In this document: positions 41,494-51,010 of the stretch, piece by piece
How the letters are laid out: every line of letters starts with the position of its first letter
Numbering within the stretch: the first letter of the stretch is position 1
Assembly (NCBI GenBank): GCA_949077035.1
Contig: CARUPR010000003.1
Location: 92,412 to 156,411 of the forward strand
DNA: 64,000 nucleotides
Direction of reading: 5' to 3'
Source of the DNA: an uncultured Eubacteriales bacterium
Lineage (GTDB): Bacteria; Bacillota; Clostridia; Christensenellales; UBA1242
Translations under genes and position numbers: made by a program
Notes under the pieces: model-generated
Told to the model about the DNA's origin: nothing
The model's input: the letters and a program-made list of their open reading frames with translations, nothing else
Database searches by the model: none

Positions 41494-41879
41494 TGGTGGA
41501 GACGGCGGGAATTGAACCCGCTTCCGAAAAACTTATTTAAAACTTTTCTACACGCTTAGTATATGCTTTTTTTTAATTTATAGTTAAGCCATACACAACT
41601 TTCTATAAACGAGCCTTTTATTTTTACATTCACTTTAAAGACAAACTCATGAATGCAGAGCGCTTAGATAATCTCCAGTCTATCTTTTAGCGAGAAAGAC
41701 AGCGGAGAGGTTGAAGATTTCTCAACCGATTTTTTTAGTTAGGCTGCGCAAGCAAGGCTTGGCATACAAACTACATTTTTATTGTTTGCGTTTATTTGCA
41801 ATTTGCTCCTTTTTAGGTGAGAGCCCACCGCGTGCTTTGCATTTTAATTAATGCTCCCCGTCGAAACCAAAACGCCCCC
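41494..41879 (-). ncRNA. ssrA: Transfer-messenger RNA (tmRNA)
   Basis: 386 nt on the minus strand, from GGGGGCGTTTTGG (41879) to the tRNA-like end AAGCGGGTTCAATTCCCGC then CGTCTCCACCA (41494). Acceptor strands GGGGGCG and CGTCTCC pair with two G-U pairs. A reading frame from GCA at about 41806 gives the tag ANNKNVVCMPSLACAA before TAA. The tag ends with AA as usual but carries two Cys. smpB lies immediately upstream on the same strand, the standard order. Confidence 0.95.
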
Positions 41880-41886
41880 ATCTGGG

Positions 41887-42330
41887 TCAAACGTTTTTGA
41901 TTGCTCGGTCTATATCTCTTCGGATAGCCCTATCCTTCAAGACATCTCTCTTATCATAAAGTTTTTTTCCTTTTGCTAAGCCAATCTCAACTTTTGCTTT
42001 GCCCTTATTGAGATAAACTTTTGTAGGCACAATAGAAAACCCTTTTTCTTTGACCTTGCGTTCTAGCTTTAATATTTCAGCTTTATGTAAGAGTAATCTT
42101 CTTGAACGCTTGGTCAAACTTTCGGCAGGTGATAAATTTTCTGTTGGTGCTATGTAGCAATTTTTAAGTATAGCTTCACCATTTTTAATTTCGACATAAC
42201 TATCACTTAAACTGACTTTGCCACTGCAAACTGATTTTATCTCACCACCCCTAAGCTCAATACCAGCCTCAAGCAAATCTGAAACGAAGAAATTATGATA
42301 AGCTTTTTTATTATTTGTTATTATCTTCAT
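41887..42330 (-). CDS. smpB: tmRNA-binding protein SmpB
   Basis: 147 residues from the ATG at 42330 (AGGAG 5 nt upstream). The start NNKKAYHNFFVSDLLEAGIEL-like and the GGEIKSVC, LHKAEI and C-terminal KLYDKRD blocks are typical. SmpB with tmRNA rescues stalled ribosomes. 7 bp separate its stop from ssrA. Confidence 0.97.
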   Translation of the reverse strand: MKIITNNKKAYHNFFVSDLLEAGIELRGGEIKSVCSGKVSLSDSYVEIKNGEAILKNCYIAPTENLSPAESLTKRSRRLLLHKAEILKLERKVKEKGFSIVPTKVYLNKGKAKVEIGLAKGKKLYDKRDVLKDRAIRRDIDRAIKNV

Positions 42331-42533
42331 CTCAACTCCTATTATAACACTTTTTAAATTTTTTTTCAATACCTAAGTTAAATTTTTTTCTTGTTTTTTT
42401 TAATTTTTTTTAAATTTTTTCTATAATTTAACTAAAATTGACTTTTTTTACGATAATTTTGATAAAAAATGTCATTTTTTTAATTTTTTTTGCGTTTTTA
42501 TATGCTTTTTTTATTTTGGATGTTTATTTATTG

Positions 42534-42655
42534 TTTTTTATGGAAGGCAAGATTTCAAAAAAATCTCCGATTTTTTTGCTCTCACACCCGCCCAAAGCGG
42601 GTGTGTTTTCCGCCTGCTTGCGCGGGCGGAAAAATCTTGCCTTCCCATAAAAAAT
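42534..42655. repeat. MITE-like element with terminal inverted repeats and nested hairpins
   Basis: Terminal repeats TTTTTTATGG(G)AAGGCAAGATTT at 42534-42555 and 42632-42655 differ by one inserted G. Inside are three hairpins: AAAAAAATC/GATTTTTTT, CACACCCGC/GCGGGTGTG (42583-42605) and TTTTCCGCC/GGCGGAAAA (42606-42633). The GC-rich core stands out from the AT-rich surroundings. No open frame. It lies between rnr and smpB and may also act as a terminator. Confidence 0.75.
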
Positions 42656-42679
42656 TTCACCTTATAACAATAAAAATCT

Positions 42680-44770
42680 TTACTTAATAAATCCAACAAA
42701 AGAAAAATCAATCTTTCTTGTATAAACATTTGAGGCAACAAGCTTCACTTCAATTCTGTCACCAACAGAGAAAGTCAACCTATTCCCCTTAAGTTTCAGT
42801 TGTTTCTCAAACAATAAAAATCCACTGTCTGGCAGGTCTTCAATTCTTATCAGCCCTTCAACAGTATTGTCAAGCTCAACAAAAATCCCAAAGTTAGTCA
42901 CAGAAGAAACTACACCTTCAAATATTTCACCTATCCTATCTTTCATTAAATAAGCCTTCCAAAGGTCATCAACTTCTCTCTCCGCTTTGTCAGCATTTTT
43001 CTCTGTCAAACTTGATTGCTCACCTGCTTCAAAGGTAAATTCTTCAAGCTCATCAATCCTTTTACCACCAAGCTCTTTTTTGTGAATAACCTCTTTTATT
43101 ATTCTGTGAATAGTTAAATCAGGATATCTTCTAATTGGCGATGTGAAATGACAATAATATTTTAAAGCCAAACCAAAATGGCCCCAACATCTATTGAAAT
43201 ATTTAGCTTTTTGCATTGACCTCAATATTACTTTATTGACAGTTTCAGTAAATGTCTTATTGTCACAAAGTTTAATAAGTTCTTGATAATAAAGCGGAGT
43301 TATGACCTCAGGTATCTTTGGAGTTTTGATGTTAAGACCACTTAAATAATCAATCACACCCAAAACCTTTTCTTTGCGTGGAGCTTCATGGACACGATAA
43401 AGAAATGGTATATCTCTGTCACAAAAATCTTTTGCCACTGTTTGATTTGCAAGCACCATAAAGTCTTCAATCAATCTATGCGCATCATTGCGTTCTCGCT
43501 TTTCAAAACCAACAGCCATTCCATTTTCATCAAATACAAATTGAACTTCAGGAATTTCAAAATCAAGAGCACCCATTCTTTTATTCTTTGCCTGCAATAT
43601 GTGTGACAACTTTTGCATGATAAACAATTCATCTTGAACCATTTTTGTCTTTTCATCGCAATCTTTCCCTTCAAAAAGTTTGGCAACATTTGTATAATTT
43701 AATCTGGCAACGCTCTTTATAACACTTTCATAAATCTTATGTGACTTAACATTACCCTCTTCATCAATCACCATTTCACAGGTCAGCGTCAATCTTTCCT
43801 TACCTTCATTAAGAGAGCAAATACCATTTGAAAGTTCTTTAGGAAGCATTGGTAAAACAGAAGTTGGGAAATATACACTTGTCCCTCTATTCCAAGCTTC
43901 ATGGTCCACCTCTGTTTCATATTTTACATATTCACCAACATCAGCAATATGGACGCCTAAAATATATCCGCTTTGAGTTTTTTTGATGGAAACAGCGTCA
44001 TCAAGGTCTTTTGCATCTTCACCATCTATGGTAAAGATAACTTCATCCGTCAAATCAATACGGCCTTTTTTCTGAGAAGGCAAAACCTCTTGTGGTAATT
44101 TTTTAACCTCTTTAAGCACCTTATCAGGGAAAACTTCATAGAGTTGATGGTCACGAATAATTGCAAGTTCGCAGGCCTTAATATCCTCACTTTTGCCAAG
44201 AACTTCAATCACTCTTCCTGCCAAAACCTTTCCCCTTAAAAGTTCTACAGTCACCCTATCATTCTCTTCAAACTTAATTCCGCCATCAAGTTTGATTTTA
44301 AATGGAATGTGATTATTGTCAGGTTCAAGGAAAAAAGCTCTTCCCATTTTAACAACAACACCTGCCAAATATTTTACATTTGAATAAACTTTGACAACCT
44401 TACCATCTGTCCCTTCTTCACTATCAGACATGATTTTGATAATGACTTTATCGCCATCAATTGCACCGCCGCACATATTTGCAGGTATAAAAACATCCTC
44501 TTTTTCGGCATCAGGCAATCTGCAAAATCCATAACCCTTTGTGCTGCCCATAAAAATACCTTTTTGATAACCATGAGATGGGACAGCAAAAATTTGATTG
44601 TTTGATTGCTCAAAAATCTGTCCATCTCTCAAAAGAGCATTATAAGTTTTCTTTACTTCCTGCAAAGGAAGTGAATATGTCTTTGAAATAAAAGAAAAAA
44701 GATTGTCTTTCCCTTTAAAAGAAAGACTATCTTTTCTTAATAATTCTAAAAATATTTTTTTTACTGTCAT
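42680..44770 (-). CDS. rnr: Exoribonuclease RNase R
   Basis: 696 residues from the ATG at 44770, which overlaps the secG stop in ATGA. N-terminal winged helix and cold-shock domains are followed by the RNB catalytic domain (DGEDAKDLDDAVS with the metal-binding Asp group near residue 260, HIADVGEYV) and a C-terminal S1 domain (GEIFEGVVSSVTNFGIFVEL). A Lys-rich tail is missing, making the protein slightly short. It degrades structured RNA and tmRNA-tagged messages. Confidence 0.97.
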   Translation of the reverse strand: MTVKKIFLELLRKDSLSFKGKDNLFSFISKTYSLPLQEVKKTYNALLRDGQIFEQSNNQIFAVPSHGYQKGIFMGSTKGYGFCRLPDAEKEDVFIPANMCGGAIDGDKVIIKIMSDSEEGTDGKVVKVYSNVKYLAGVVVKMGRAFFLEPDNNHIPFKIKLDGGIKFEENDRVTVELLRGKVLAGRVIEVLGKSEDIKACELAIIRDHQLYEVFPDKVLKEVKKLPQEVLPSQKKGRIDLTDEVIFTIDGEDAKDLDDAVSIKKTQSGYILGVHIADVGEYVKYETEVDHEAWNRGTSVYFPTSVLPMLPKELSNGICSLNEGKERLTLTCEMVIDEEGNVKSHKIYESVIKSVARLNYTNVAKLFEGKDCDEKTKMVQDELFIMQKLSHILQAKNKRMGALDFEIPEVQFVFDENGMAVGFEKRERNDAHRLIEDFMVLANQTVAKDFCDRDIPFLYRVHEAPRKEKVLGVIDYLSGLNIKTPKIPEVITPLYYQELIKLCDNKTFTETVNKVILRSMQKAKYFNRCWGHFGLALKYYCHFTSPIRRYPDLTIHRIIKEVIHKKELGGKRIDELEEFTFEAGEQSSLTEKNADKAEREVDDLWKAYLMKDRIGEIFEGVVSSVTNFGIFVELDNTVEGLIRIEDLPDSGFLLFEKQLKLKGNRLTFSVGDRIEVKLVASNVYTRKIDFSFVGFIK

Positions 44771-45090
44771 TTGATACCTGCTATAAGTTCGGTAATAAAG
44801 AATGTCAAAATGCAAATCAAAATAATCACCGCCATTGCAATAGTAATTCTTTTTAAAATGCTATCACGAGAGGCACCTTTGTTTTGTGCATAATAACTTT
44901 CCTGCTTTGCGCCAGTAAACGCATCCATACCATTATTATTATCGGTTGATTGCATAATTGTGGTGATAATCATAACAATAGCAGCAGCAATAATTATGGC
45001 AAAAAGCACATATCGAATGATAGGCAAAACTTTGGTTGCAAAATCACTTGCAATTTCTCCATCAAGCAATGTAGATATAAAATAATTCAT
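44767..45090 (-). CDS. secG: Protein translocase subunit SecG
   Basis: 107 residues with two membrane helices (about 25-47 and 83-103). The loop between them holds MQSTDNNNGMDAFTGAKQESYYAQNKG, matching the SecG Q-S-x-K-x-x-G-[LM]-x-x-x-[FL]-G-G pattern. There is an N-terminal extension of about 20 residues. First gene of secG-rnr-smpB-ssrA. Confidence 0.9.
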   Translation of the reverse strand: MNYFISTLLDGEIASDFATKVLPIIRYVLFAIIIAAAIVMIITTIMQSTDNNNGMDAFTGAKQESYYAQNKGASRDSILKRITIAMAVIILICILTFFITELIAGIK

Positions 45091-45110
45091 CTTTAAAAAT
45101 TCTCCTTAAA

Positions 45111-45344
45111 CTATAAAATAATACAAAACCAAACAAAAAACAGAACGTCAATGATAAGAAGGAATAAATATCCCCATGCTATCTTATATTTATTGTAAGC
45201 CAAAGGCTTTTTAATAATTCCATAAATAAGCAGAACACCCAAACAGAAAAAGGCAACAAGAAAGATTATCACACCGACATTAGTCAAACCCGCCTTAATG
45301 CTTCTTCCCCAATCATCAAACCAATTACAGAGTAAACTTGTCAT
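45111..45344 (-). CDS. Small membrane protein
   Basis: 77 residues, two predicted membrane helices (22-45 and 55-77) with a short basic loop between. AGGAG precedes the ATG. It lies 20 bp upstream of secG on the same strand and is probably co-transcribed. No known family recognised. Confidence 0.65.
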   Translation of the reverse strand: MTSLLCNWFDDWGRSIKAGLTNVGVIIFLVAFFCLGVLLIYGIIKKPLAYNKYKIAWGYLFLLIIDVLFFVWFCIIL

Positions 45345-45740
45345 ATAATTCTCCTAAAAATATTATAGCACATTTTTAAAACACTTGCAAGAAAAATTAT
45401 AAAACTTAGATAGGTTTTGCAATTTTACTAAAATTATTATAATCAATTTTTGCCAATAGTCAAACAAAATAAACAAATTTAAAAATAAAGCCTACAAAAT
45501 ATGTCGATTAGATTCAGCTGATTCATTCAAAAAATCAATTCAAACGACAGCATTTCTTTTTGATGATTGAAAATAGATTCTTTTCGTCATTTTGAAAGGG
45601 CTGTTTTTCGTTTGTCGATTTGCAAAAATTTTCCTTTTGATGAATTAAACAGGCGTCCATAAGAAGAAACTCATGCTGCTCGCACCTTTCTTGCACTATT
45701 AAGAAAACACTCTTTTAGCTCGCACCTTTCTTGCACTATT
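45345..45740. repeat. Intergenic region with a 25-bp direct repeat
   Basis: GCTCGCACCTTTCTTGCACTATTAA is present at 45678-45702 and 45718-45742, period 40. The remaining sequence (45345-45677) holds several ATTTTGA/TTCGTC words but no gene that I can support. Confidence 0.7.
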
Positions 45741-45770
45741 AAAAAAATCACCACAAAGGGTGATTTTTTA
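45741..45770. terminator. Bidirectional terminator
   Basis: AAAAAAATCACC and GGTGATTTTTT arms across a 6-nt loop; on the minus strand it ends the gene at 45786-46010. Confidence 0.9.
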
Positions 45771-45785
45771 TCTCAAATATAAAAA

Positions 45786-46010
45786 TTATACATTGAGAAG
45801 TCTCATGATTCTTCCATTAAGAACCATTAAAACAAGGTCAACAATCCAGATAATATTCCAGCCGAGCAATAATCTTAAAAGTCCAGCTATTATTTTTCCT
45901 TCAGATAATCTTGTTGCAACTCCTAAAATAAGAGCTGTAATTGGAATGATTGCAAGAATGATACTTACAAGTCTTCCTAAACCAAAATAATCTTTTCCTG
46001 ATTTTGCCAT
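45786..46010 (-). CDS. Small hydrophobic membrane protein
   Basis: 74 residues with two membrane helices (14-33 and 45-65). TAGGAGG precedes the ATG at a good distance. It resembles small YqaE/TM2-like membrane proteins in size only. Monocistronic with its own terminator. Confidence 0.7.
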   Translation of the reverse strand: MAKSGKDYFGLGRLVSIILAIIPITALILGVATRLSEGKIIAGLLRLLLGWNIIWIVDLVLMVLNGRIMRLLNV

Positions 46011-46119
46011 AATTTCCTCCTACCTTTATTATATCATAGCGATAATTCATATACAAACAAATTTGTTTATAATTTTAATTTTTTTATTTAAAAATAAAAG
46101 ATTTTGACGAAACAACAAT

Positions 46120-46437
46120 TTATTTTTTAGATTTTGCAAGTTTTTCAGCCGCAAGACCATCACAAGTTGCCAAAACCACCTCTTTTACAAACTCAGAATT
46201 TTCAATATCCTCTATCATAAACATCGGTTTTGCATTTTTATATGGTATTTCACTTTTTAAATTAAAACTTTTGTTTGTGTCGGTTATTTTTATAAGCACC
46301 CTTCCATCATAAATTCCACCAAACAACAGACCTTTATAATACAGCAAAAATTCACCCATCATTGCCCTTGCAGTAACATCTCCAAGTGGCTGAAACTGCT
46401 CTAAAATAAATTCTTTCATTTCTTTTGAAGTTGACAT
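46120..46437 (-). CDS. TfoX N-terminal domain protein
   Basis: 105 residues. The pattern LGDVTARAMMGEFLLYYKGLLFGGIYDGRVLIKI is the TfoX_N domain. Only the first domain of E. coli TfoX is present. Full TfoX activates competence genes in gamma-proteobacteria, but stand-alone domains of this type in Firmicutes have no proven role. Confidence 0.85.
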   Translation of the reverse strand: MSTSKEMKEFILEQFQPLGDVTARAMMGEFLLYYKGLLFGGIYDGRVLIKITDTNKSFNLKSEIPYKNAKPMFMIEDIENSEFVKEVVLATCDGLAAEKLAKSKK

Positions 46438-46610
46438 AATTTCCCTCTCTTAAAATTTTTTTGCATTGATTTTCTTGATTTTTTTATTTTGTTTTTCTTT
46501 ATTTCTTCTTCTATTTTTCTATTTTTTAAATCTCTTCAATCATTTTTATTAAATATTCTTCTTTAATTTTTTTATTTTTCTTATTTCATTTCAGCAATTT
46601 TTTATTTAAA

Positions 46611-47156
46611 TTAAAAATGACTTTTCAAATGATATTCGGCAAGTTGCCTGCCTGGCAACACATCATACTGAGTAATAATTATCTTGTCAGCCATTGCTTT
46701 TATCGGCAAGAAAGCATGCTGTTTCAAAAGTTTTAAATAATTAAAATAAGTGTCATCATTTATATTTATAGCAATAGTTGAGTGCGGCGTCCAATTATCA
46801 TAATCATAATGTCCTTTATGTGCAAACTTGCCAAGGCTTGCTCCAACATTTTTTTGCAAACCTTTAAGCTCGCTTGTCATAATAGGATTTAAAAATATTA
46901 CATTAAAATCATTTAAAAAGGTCCCAGCCGATACAAAGGTGACTGACAGCTGCCTTTGTTTATCTGCAATTTCACCAATATATTTCTTTATTTCTTCTAT
47001 CGCATTTTCATCTTGGGTTTCAACGCTAAACAGAGTTATATGGTTGATGATGCAGACATCATCATTCCCCCCCCCCGCATTTTTAAGCATTTCTCTCACA
47101 CAATTTATTTTATCTTGATAACCTTTATCAAGACTTAATATAATTGAATATTTCAT
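46611..47156 (-). CDS. 2H phosphoesterase (LigT/2'-5' RNA ligase-like) with poly-G tract
   Basis: 181 residues. The two HxT/S motifs of the 2H superfamily are present, NHITLF near residue 40 and PHSTIAI near 128. Members hydrolyse cyclic phosphodiesters of RNA ends or small nucleotides. A run of ten G on the coding strand (47076-47067) encodes the GGG at residues 28-30; gain or loss of one base would shift the frame near the start. The ATG has GGAG upstream. Confidence 0.83.
   Translation of the reverse strand: MKYSIILSLDKGYQDKINCVREMLKNAGGGNDDVCIINHITLFSVETQDENAIEEIKKYIGEIADKQRQLSVTFVSAGTFLNDFNVIFLNPIMTSELKGLQKNVGASLGKFAHKGHYDYDNWTPHSTIAININDDTYFNYLKLLKQHAFLPIKAMADKIIITQYDVLPGRQLAEYHLKSHF
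47067..47076. repeat. Homopolymeric C10/G10 tract within a gene
   Basis: Ten consecutive C on the plus strand in an otherwise AT-rich genome, inside the 2H phosphoesterase reading frame. Confidence 0.95.
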
Positions 47157-47237
47157 ATTTTACTCCAATGATTTTTCTTAATTTATTTTAATTTTTATCA
47201 CATTAATTAAATCTAAACAAGCATTTAAATCGCCTTT

Positions 47238-48059
47238 TTATTCTTCCACCTTTTGTGCAGAAAAATAATAGGCAGGATTCATATAAATAAATTGAGGGTC
47301 ATCAAACAAATCTTTCACCCGTGCAAGCAAACCATCCATTTGCTTTGTCCATCTATTTTTTATCCCCGAATTTATATCAACATTTCTAAACCCAAAACCA
47401 ACCTCAAAAGCTTGCTTTCTCTCTTCATCTGTTTTCTTAGGCTTACTTGACGAAACAAGGGTAAGTTTTATATTTTTAAAACCTGCCTCAAAAAGCTGTG
47501 CATAACATTTTTTACCATGATATCTATCAGTAAACTTTGTATTGACAGACAAATTTTTTATTTTTGTGTCATATAATTTAAGAATTTTATCAATAACACC
47601 TTTTTCATCAGGATATGCAATGATAGAACTATCATCTATGGTCTTTATTACAACATATCCTCCATTTTTCAACAAAGAAAAAACCTTTTTTAAAAGTTTT
47701 ATCTTATCTTGCGCATGGTGCAAAACAAATGACAGATAAACTATATCAAATTTTTCTTCAAAATTTATATTATAGATGTCATCGCAAATAAATGAAAACT
47801 TTTTATTTCCTTGATACTTTTCGTTTGCCTGCTCTATCGCCTTTGAAGACCAATCAACTCCAACTACCTTATCAATATTTTCTCTATTAAAAAGTTCATA
47901 AGTTTTAAAACCATTGCTGCAACCCAAATCTAAAACATTTGCTTTTTCAAGTTTATCAATTCCAATATTTTCAAGGATATAATTATCATATTGCATTTTG
48001 CCTTTGGCTTGTGTTTCAAGCCTTTTCATATCCCAAACTTTTTCTTGATTTGTTTTCAT
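47238..48059 (-). CDS. SAM-dependent class I methyltransferase
   Basis: 273 residues from the ATG at 48059 (AAAGG upstream; an ATG at 48065 overlaps that site). Motif I NVLDLGCSNGFKTYELF lies near residue 40, motif II VVGVDWS near 62, and LSFVLHHAQD near 108 is the post-motif pattern of UbiE/COQ5-like small-molecule methyltransferases. The substrate is unknown. Confidence 0.85.
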   Translation of the reverse strand: MKTNQEKVWDMKRLETQAKGKMQYDNYILENIGIDKLEKANVLDLGCSNGFKTYELFNRENIDKVVGVDWSSKAIEQANEKYQGNKKFSFICDDIYNINFEEKFDIVYLSFVLHHAQDKIKLLKKVFSLLKNGGYVVIKTIDDSSIIAYPDEKGVIDKILKLYDTKIKNLSVNTKFTDRYHGKKCYAQLFEAGFKNIKLTLVSSSKPKKTDEERKQAFEVGFGFRNVDINSGIKNRWTKQMDGLLARVKDLFDDPQFIYMNPAYYFSAQKVEE

Positions 48060-48107
48060 TTTCATCCTTTAAATTTTAAATTTTTTTTATTTAAAATCAT
48101 TTTTGTT

Positions 48108-48662
48108 TTATTTGTCTGAATAAATTATTTTATCAAGTTCATTAAACACCTTAATATAAACTTCATTCCATTTAAATACAACACTCTCGTCATTATTCTT
48201 GACAAGTTCTTTCAATTTTTCATATTCAAAATATCTTACTTCACTTAATTCTTCCTCTTGAATCTTGAAATCTTTTATTGCAATATCTGCCAAAATATAA
48301 AAGTGGTGTGAAAAACAATAATTTTGAGGTTCAGTTCTTTTTATTGTTATCAGTGGTTTATACTCATAAGCTTTCAAATCAACCCCTATCTCTTCTTCAG
48401 CTTCTTTTATAAGTGCCTGCTCAATAGTTTCATCTTCAACAACGTGCCCAGCACATAAAGCATATTTATTGGGGTTTTGCTTTTTTCTCGCACTTCTTTT
48501 TTGCAAAAGCACAGTTTTGTCTTTTTTATTTATTATCCACAAAGCAATCTCATCATGAAAAAGTCTTTTTTCATGTGCTTCACTTCTTTTTTCATATCCC
48601 AAAAAATTATATTCATCATCATAAATTTTTAATAATTCCTCTTTATCCGCAACCAAATTCAT
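48108..48662 (-). CDS. Nudix hydrolase, YfcD/IDI-like
   Basis: 184 residues from the ATG at 48662 with AAGGAG upstream. It begins with the E-L-L-x-I-Y-D pattern and HDEIALWI, as in isopentenyl-diphosphate isomerase-like Nudix proteins such as YfcD. The Nudix box is GHVVEDETIEQALIKEAEEE-IG with Lys in place of the usual Arg. Substrate unknown. Confidence 0.85.
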   Translation of the reverse strand: MNLVADKEELLKIYDDEYNFLGYEKRSEAHEKRLFHDEIALWIINKKDKTVLLQKRSARKKQNPNKYALCAGHVVEDETIEQALIKEAEEEIGVDLKAYEYKPLITIKRTEPQNYCFSHHFYILADIAIKDFKIQEEELSEVRYFEYEKLKELVKNNDESVVFKWNEVYIKVFNELDKIIYSDK

Positions 48663-48725
48663 AAATCTTTCTCCTTTTTTGTTTAAATTATAAATTCTTC
48701 TCAACCTTTTTTTAAAACATTGTTT

Positions 48726-49178
48726 TTAAACTTTAATAATTTTTATATCACTTCTAAGCGTTTTGCCATTCTTGCCATAGTCTTCATAAAATGCAGCCGC
48801 TACATCAGGAGGCATCAGAGGCAAAGAAGGGATTTTTGAAATTTCTATAAATACAGGCTTATAAATTCCATTATTGTTTTCAGGTTGAAATTCTTCGCCC
48901 TCTCCAGTTCCAAATTTTCCATCAACCCAATCACAAAGATAAAAATATTCTATGCTTCTTTCGCTTTCATAGATATAAACTTTTTTGATAGGATTAATAA
49001 TCAAGCCAAACTCTTCTAAAACCTCTCTGGCAACACAATCCTGCTCTGTTTCGCCTTCTTCCATTCCGCCACCAGGAAAGGTATAAAAAATTCTGCCATC
49101 TCTTTCGCGATACATAGACACAATTTTATTGTCAGAAATAATTATTGCTCTCGCTCTTTCTCTTTTTGCCTCATTCAT
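48726..49178 (-). CDS. Nudix hydrolase
   Basis: 150 residues from the ATG at 49178 (TAAGGAG upstream). The Nudix box GGMEEGETEQDCVAREVLEE-FG is canonical, so it should be an active pyrophosphohydrolase. It lies next to another Nudix gene on the same strand but the two are only distantly alike. Confidence 0.88.
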   Translation of the reverse strand: MNEAKRERARAIIISDNKIVSMYRERDGRIFYTFPGGGMEEGETEQDCVAREVLEEFGLIINPIKKVYIYESERSIEYFYLCDWVDGKFGTGEGEEFQPENNNGIYKPVFIEISKIPSLPLMPPDVAAAFYEDYGKNGKTLRSDIKIIKV

Positions 49179-49467
49179 AATAAACTCCTTAAATAATGAT
49201 AAAATTAAAAACTTTAATTCCAATCCATCTTTTTATAGTATAACATAAAGATATTGATATTGTATAATTAATTTTCAATTTTAAAAAAGTTTATTAAACT
49301 GCTCTCTTTTCATCGCTACCATTTTTCTTTCTAAAAAACACTTTTCTTTCATGTCTATCTTGATTTCTAAAGACAGCACCTTATTTTTCCCTTGCATTAT
49401 ATTTCCTTCCTAAAGAAACCCTCTTTTTTCCTTCCTAAAGAAAATATTAATACATCATAAATAAGAC

Positions 49468-50490
49468 TTATTTGTCGCCTATTATTTTAATACCATCAGA
49501 AATATTATAAATTTTATACTCCAAATTTATCGAATTGCAATAATCAACGATTCTTGCTTCATCTTTGGTGATAACAAACATTGTTGGGCCAACCGATGTG
49601 ACACCAACCATTAAATCATCAACACTTTTAAACTTATTTAAAATATTTTTGATAAGTTCTCCATTGTTTTCATAACTTTCAATAACAGCAAGCTGCCCAC
49701 CATTTTGCTGAAATATATTATTCTTTTCAAAAAGCAACTGCCAATTATCATTATTAAGTTCTGGTATAATCTCCATTAAAAATATATCGCTTCTAAATTT
49801 TTTAAACTCTAAATCCAATTGTTTAGACCTATTAATTTGCTCCATATTTTCAGGCTTGTCCATGTCATCTCTTTTCAATTTTGTATCAATTAAAATTACC
49901 TTATAATCTTTTGGCATTTTTTTTGAATAGATTAATTTTGCATAGTTTGATACTATTACAAACTCACCTCTTAATATGCTGTGCAAACTTACGCCTGTGG
50001 TCATACCATAAGTCAATTTATTTTTATAAATTTCAACATAATTGTTTGCAATTATTTCCACAAGCTCATTCTGAGAAATTGCGTTGTCAAACATATAATT
50101 GAATAAAAAGCAAATTGCAGCCGCAATACTTGCAGAGCTTCCCAGCCCAAAATGCTGTTCTACAATAGAATCTAATTTTATGGTTATGCTATAATTTCCA
50201 TTAATAGAAAAAATTTCTTTCATTAAATAATAATAATGTTTTACAAGAATATCTTTTCCTTTTGCTATATTAAATTCTTCAAAATCGCTTTTTTCAATTT
50301 TTATATAATTATCCAATTCTATTGGCAATCCATAACCGCCACCATTTGGCACACCAAACTCAAAAGCATTAAAATCAAGCGGACACATTTGAATTCTTCC
50401 TGGAAATATCGCTTCAATTTTGTTTATCTTTTGCTCAACCTGATATCTTTTGAAAATTTTTAAATTCTCTCCTGGCATAAAAAGTTTCAT
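49468..50490 (-). CDS. GHMP-family kinase
   Basis: 340 residues. The glycine-rich ATP loop GLGSSASIAAA near residue 114 and the C-terminal VGVTSVGPTMFVI motif define the GHMP fold. The N terminus (GRIQMCPLDFNAFEFGVPNGGGYGL) resembles the beta-RFAP synthase-like and sugar-kinase branch rather than mevalonate or homoserine kinases. The substrate is not clear. AGGAG precedes the ATG. Confidence 0.8.
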   Translation of the reverse strand: MKLFMPGENLKIFKRYQVEQKINKIEAIFPGRIQMCPLDFNAFEFGVPNGGGYGLPIELDNYIKIEKSDFEEFNIAKGKDILVKHYYYLMKEIFSINGNYSITIKLDSIVEQHFGLGSSASIAAAICFLFNYMFDNAISQNELVEIIANNYVEIYKNKLTYGMTTGVSLHSILRGEFVIVSNYAKLIYSKKMPKDYKVILIDTKLKRDDMDKPENMEQINRSKQLDLEFKKFRSDIFLMEIIPELNNDNWQLLFEKNNIFQQNGGQLAVIESYENNGELIKNILNKFKSVDDLMVGVTSVGPTMFVITKDEARIVDYCNSINLEYKIYNISDGIKIIGDK

Positions 50491-51010
50491 ATCTTCTCCT
50501 CATAAGATTATTTTATGACAAGACAAAAGTATAATAGAATATTTATATTAATTTTAGGTTAGCTTTTTCTTATATTGATTTATATAATGTTTTTTTATTG
50601 TCTTTTATATTATCTTTTATATTATCTTTTATATTGTCTTTAAAAAAATCTTAAAACTTTCTTTAATTATAACACATCACAACAAAGATTTAAATACCTT
50701 TGACAAAATTTATCAATCTTTAAATGCAAAAAAAATCGAATCAATGTTTTATTAATATTTAAGACGACATTATAAAATTAAAAAATGTATTAATTAAAAA
50801 TAATTGCAAAAAGAAAATACTTAACTCAAAATAGTGAAAAATTATAAAAGAGGAAATATAAAATTAAAAAAAGCCTTATTAGTAAGACTTTTATTTTTTT
50901 CTTAAATTTTCCAAGCACAACATTTAGCATTTTTCACCTTGCCTTATTTCATTTCAACTTTTCGCGTTCTTGATTTTTTATAACTTCTATAAGCTTATTT
51001 TAAATATTGA
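50491..51010. repeat. Intergenic region with a 12-bp tandem repeat and a terminator
   Basis: TCTTTTATATTA is repeated 3.4 times at 50601-50641. The coaD terminator lies at 50866-50899. The rest is AT-rich with no gene seen. Confidence 0.7.
50866..50899 (-). terminator. Terminator of coaD
   Basis: On the minus strand AAAAGTCTTA and TAAGGCTTTT pair with one mismatch across 4 nt and run into T residues. Confidence 0.65.
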
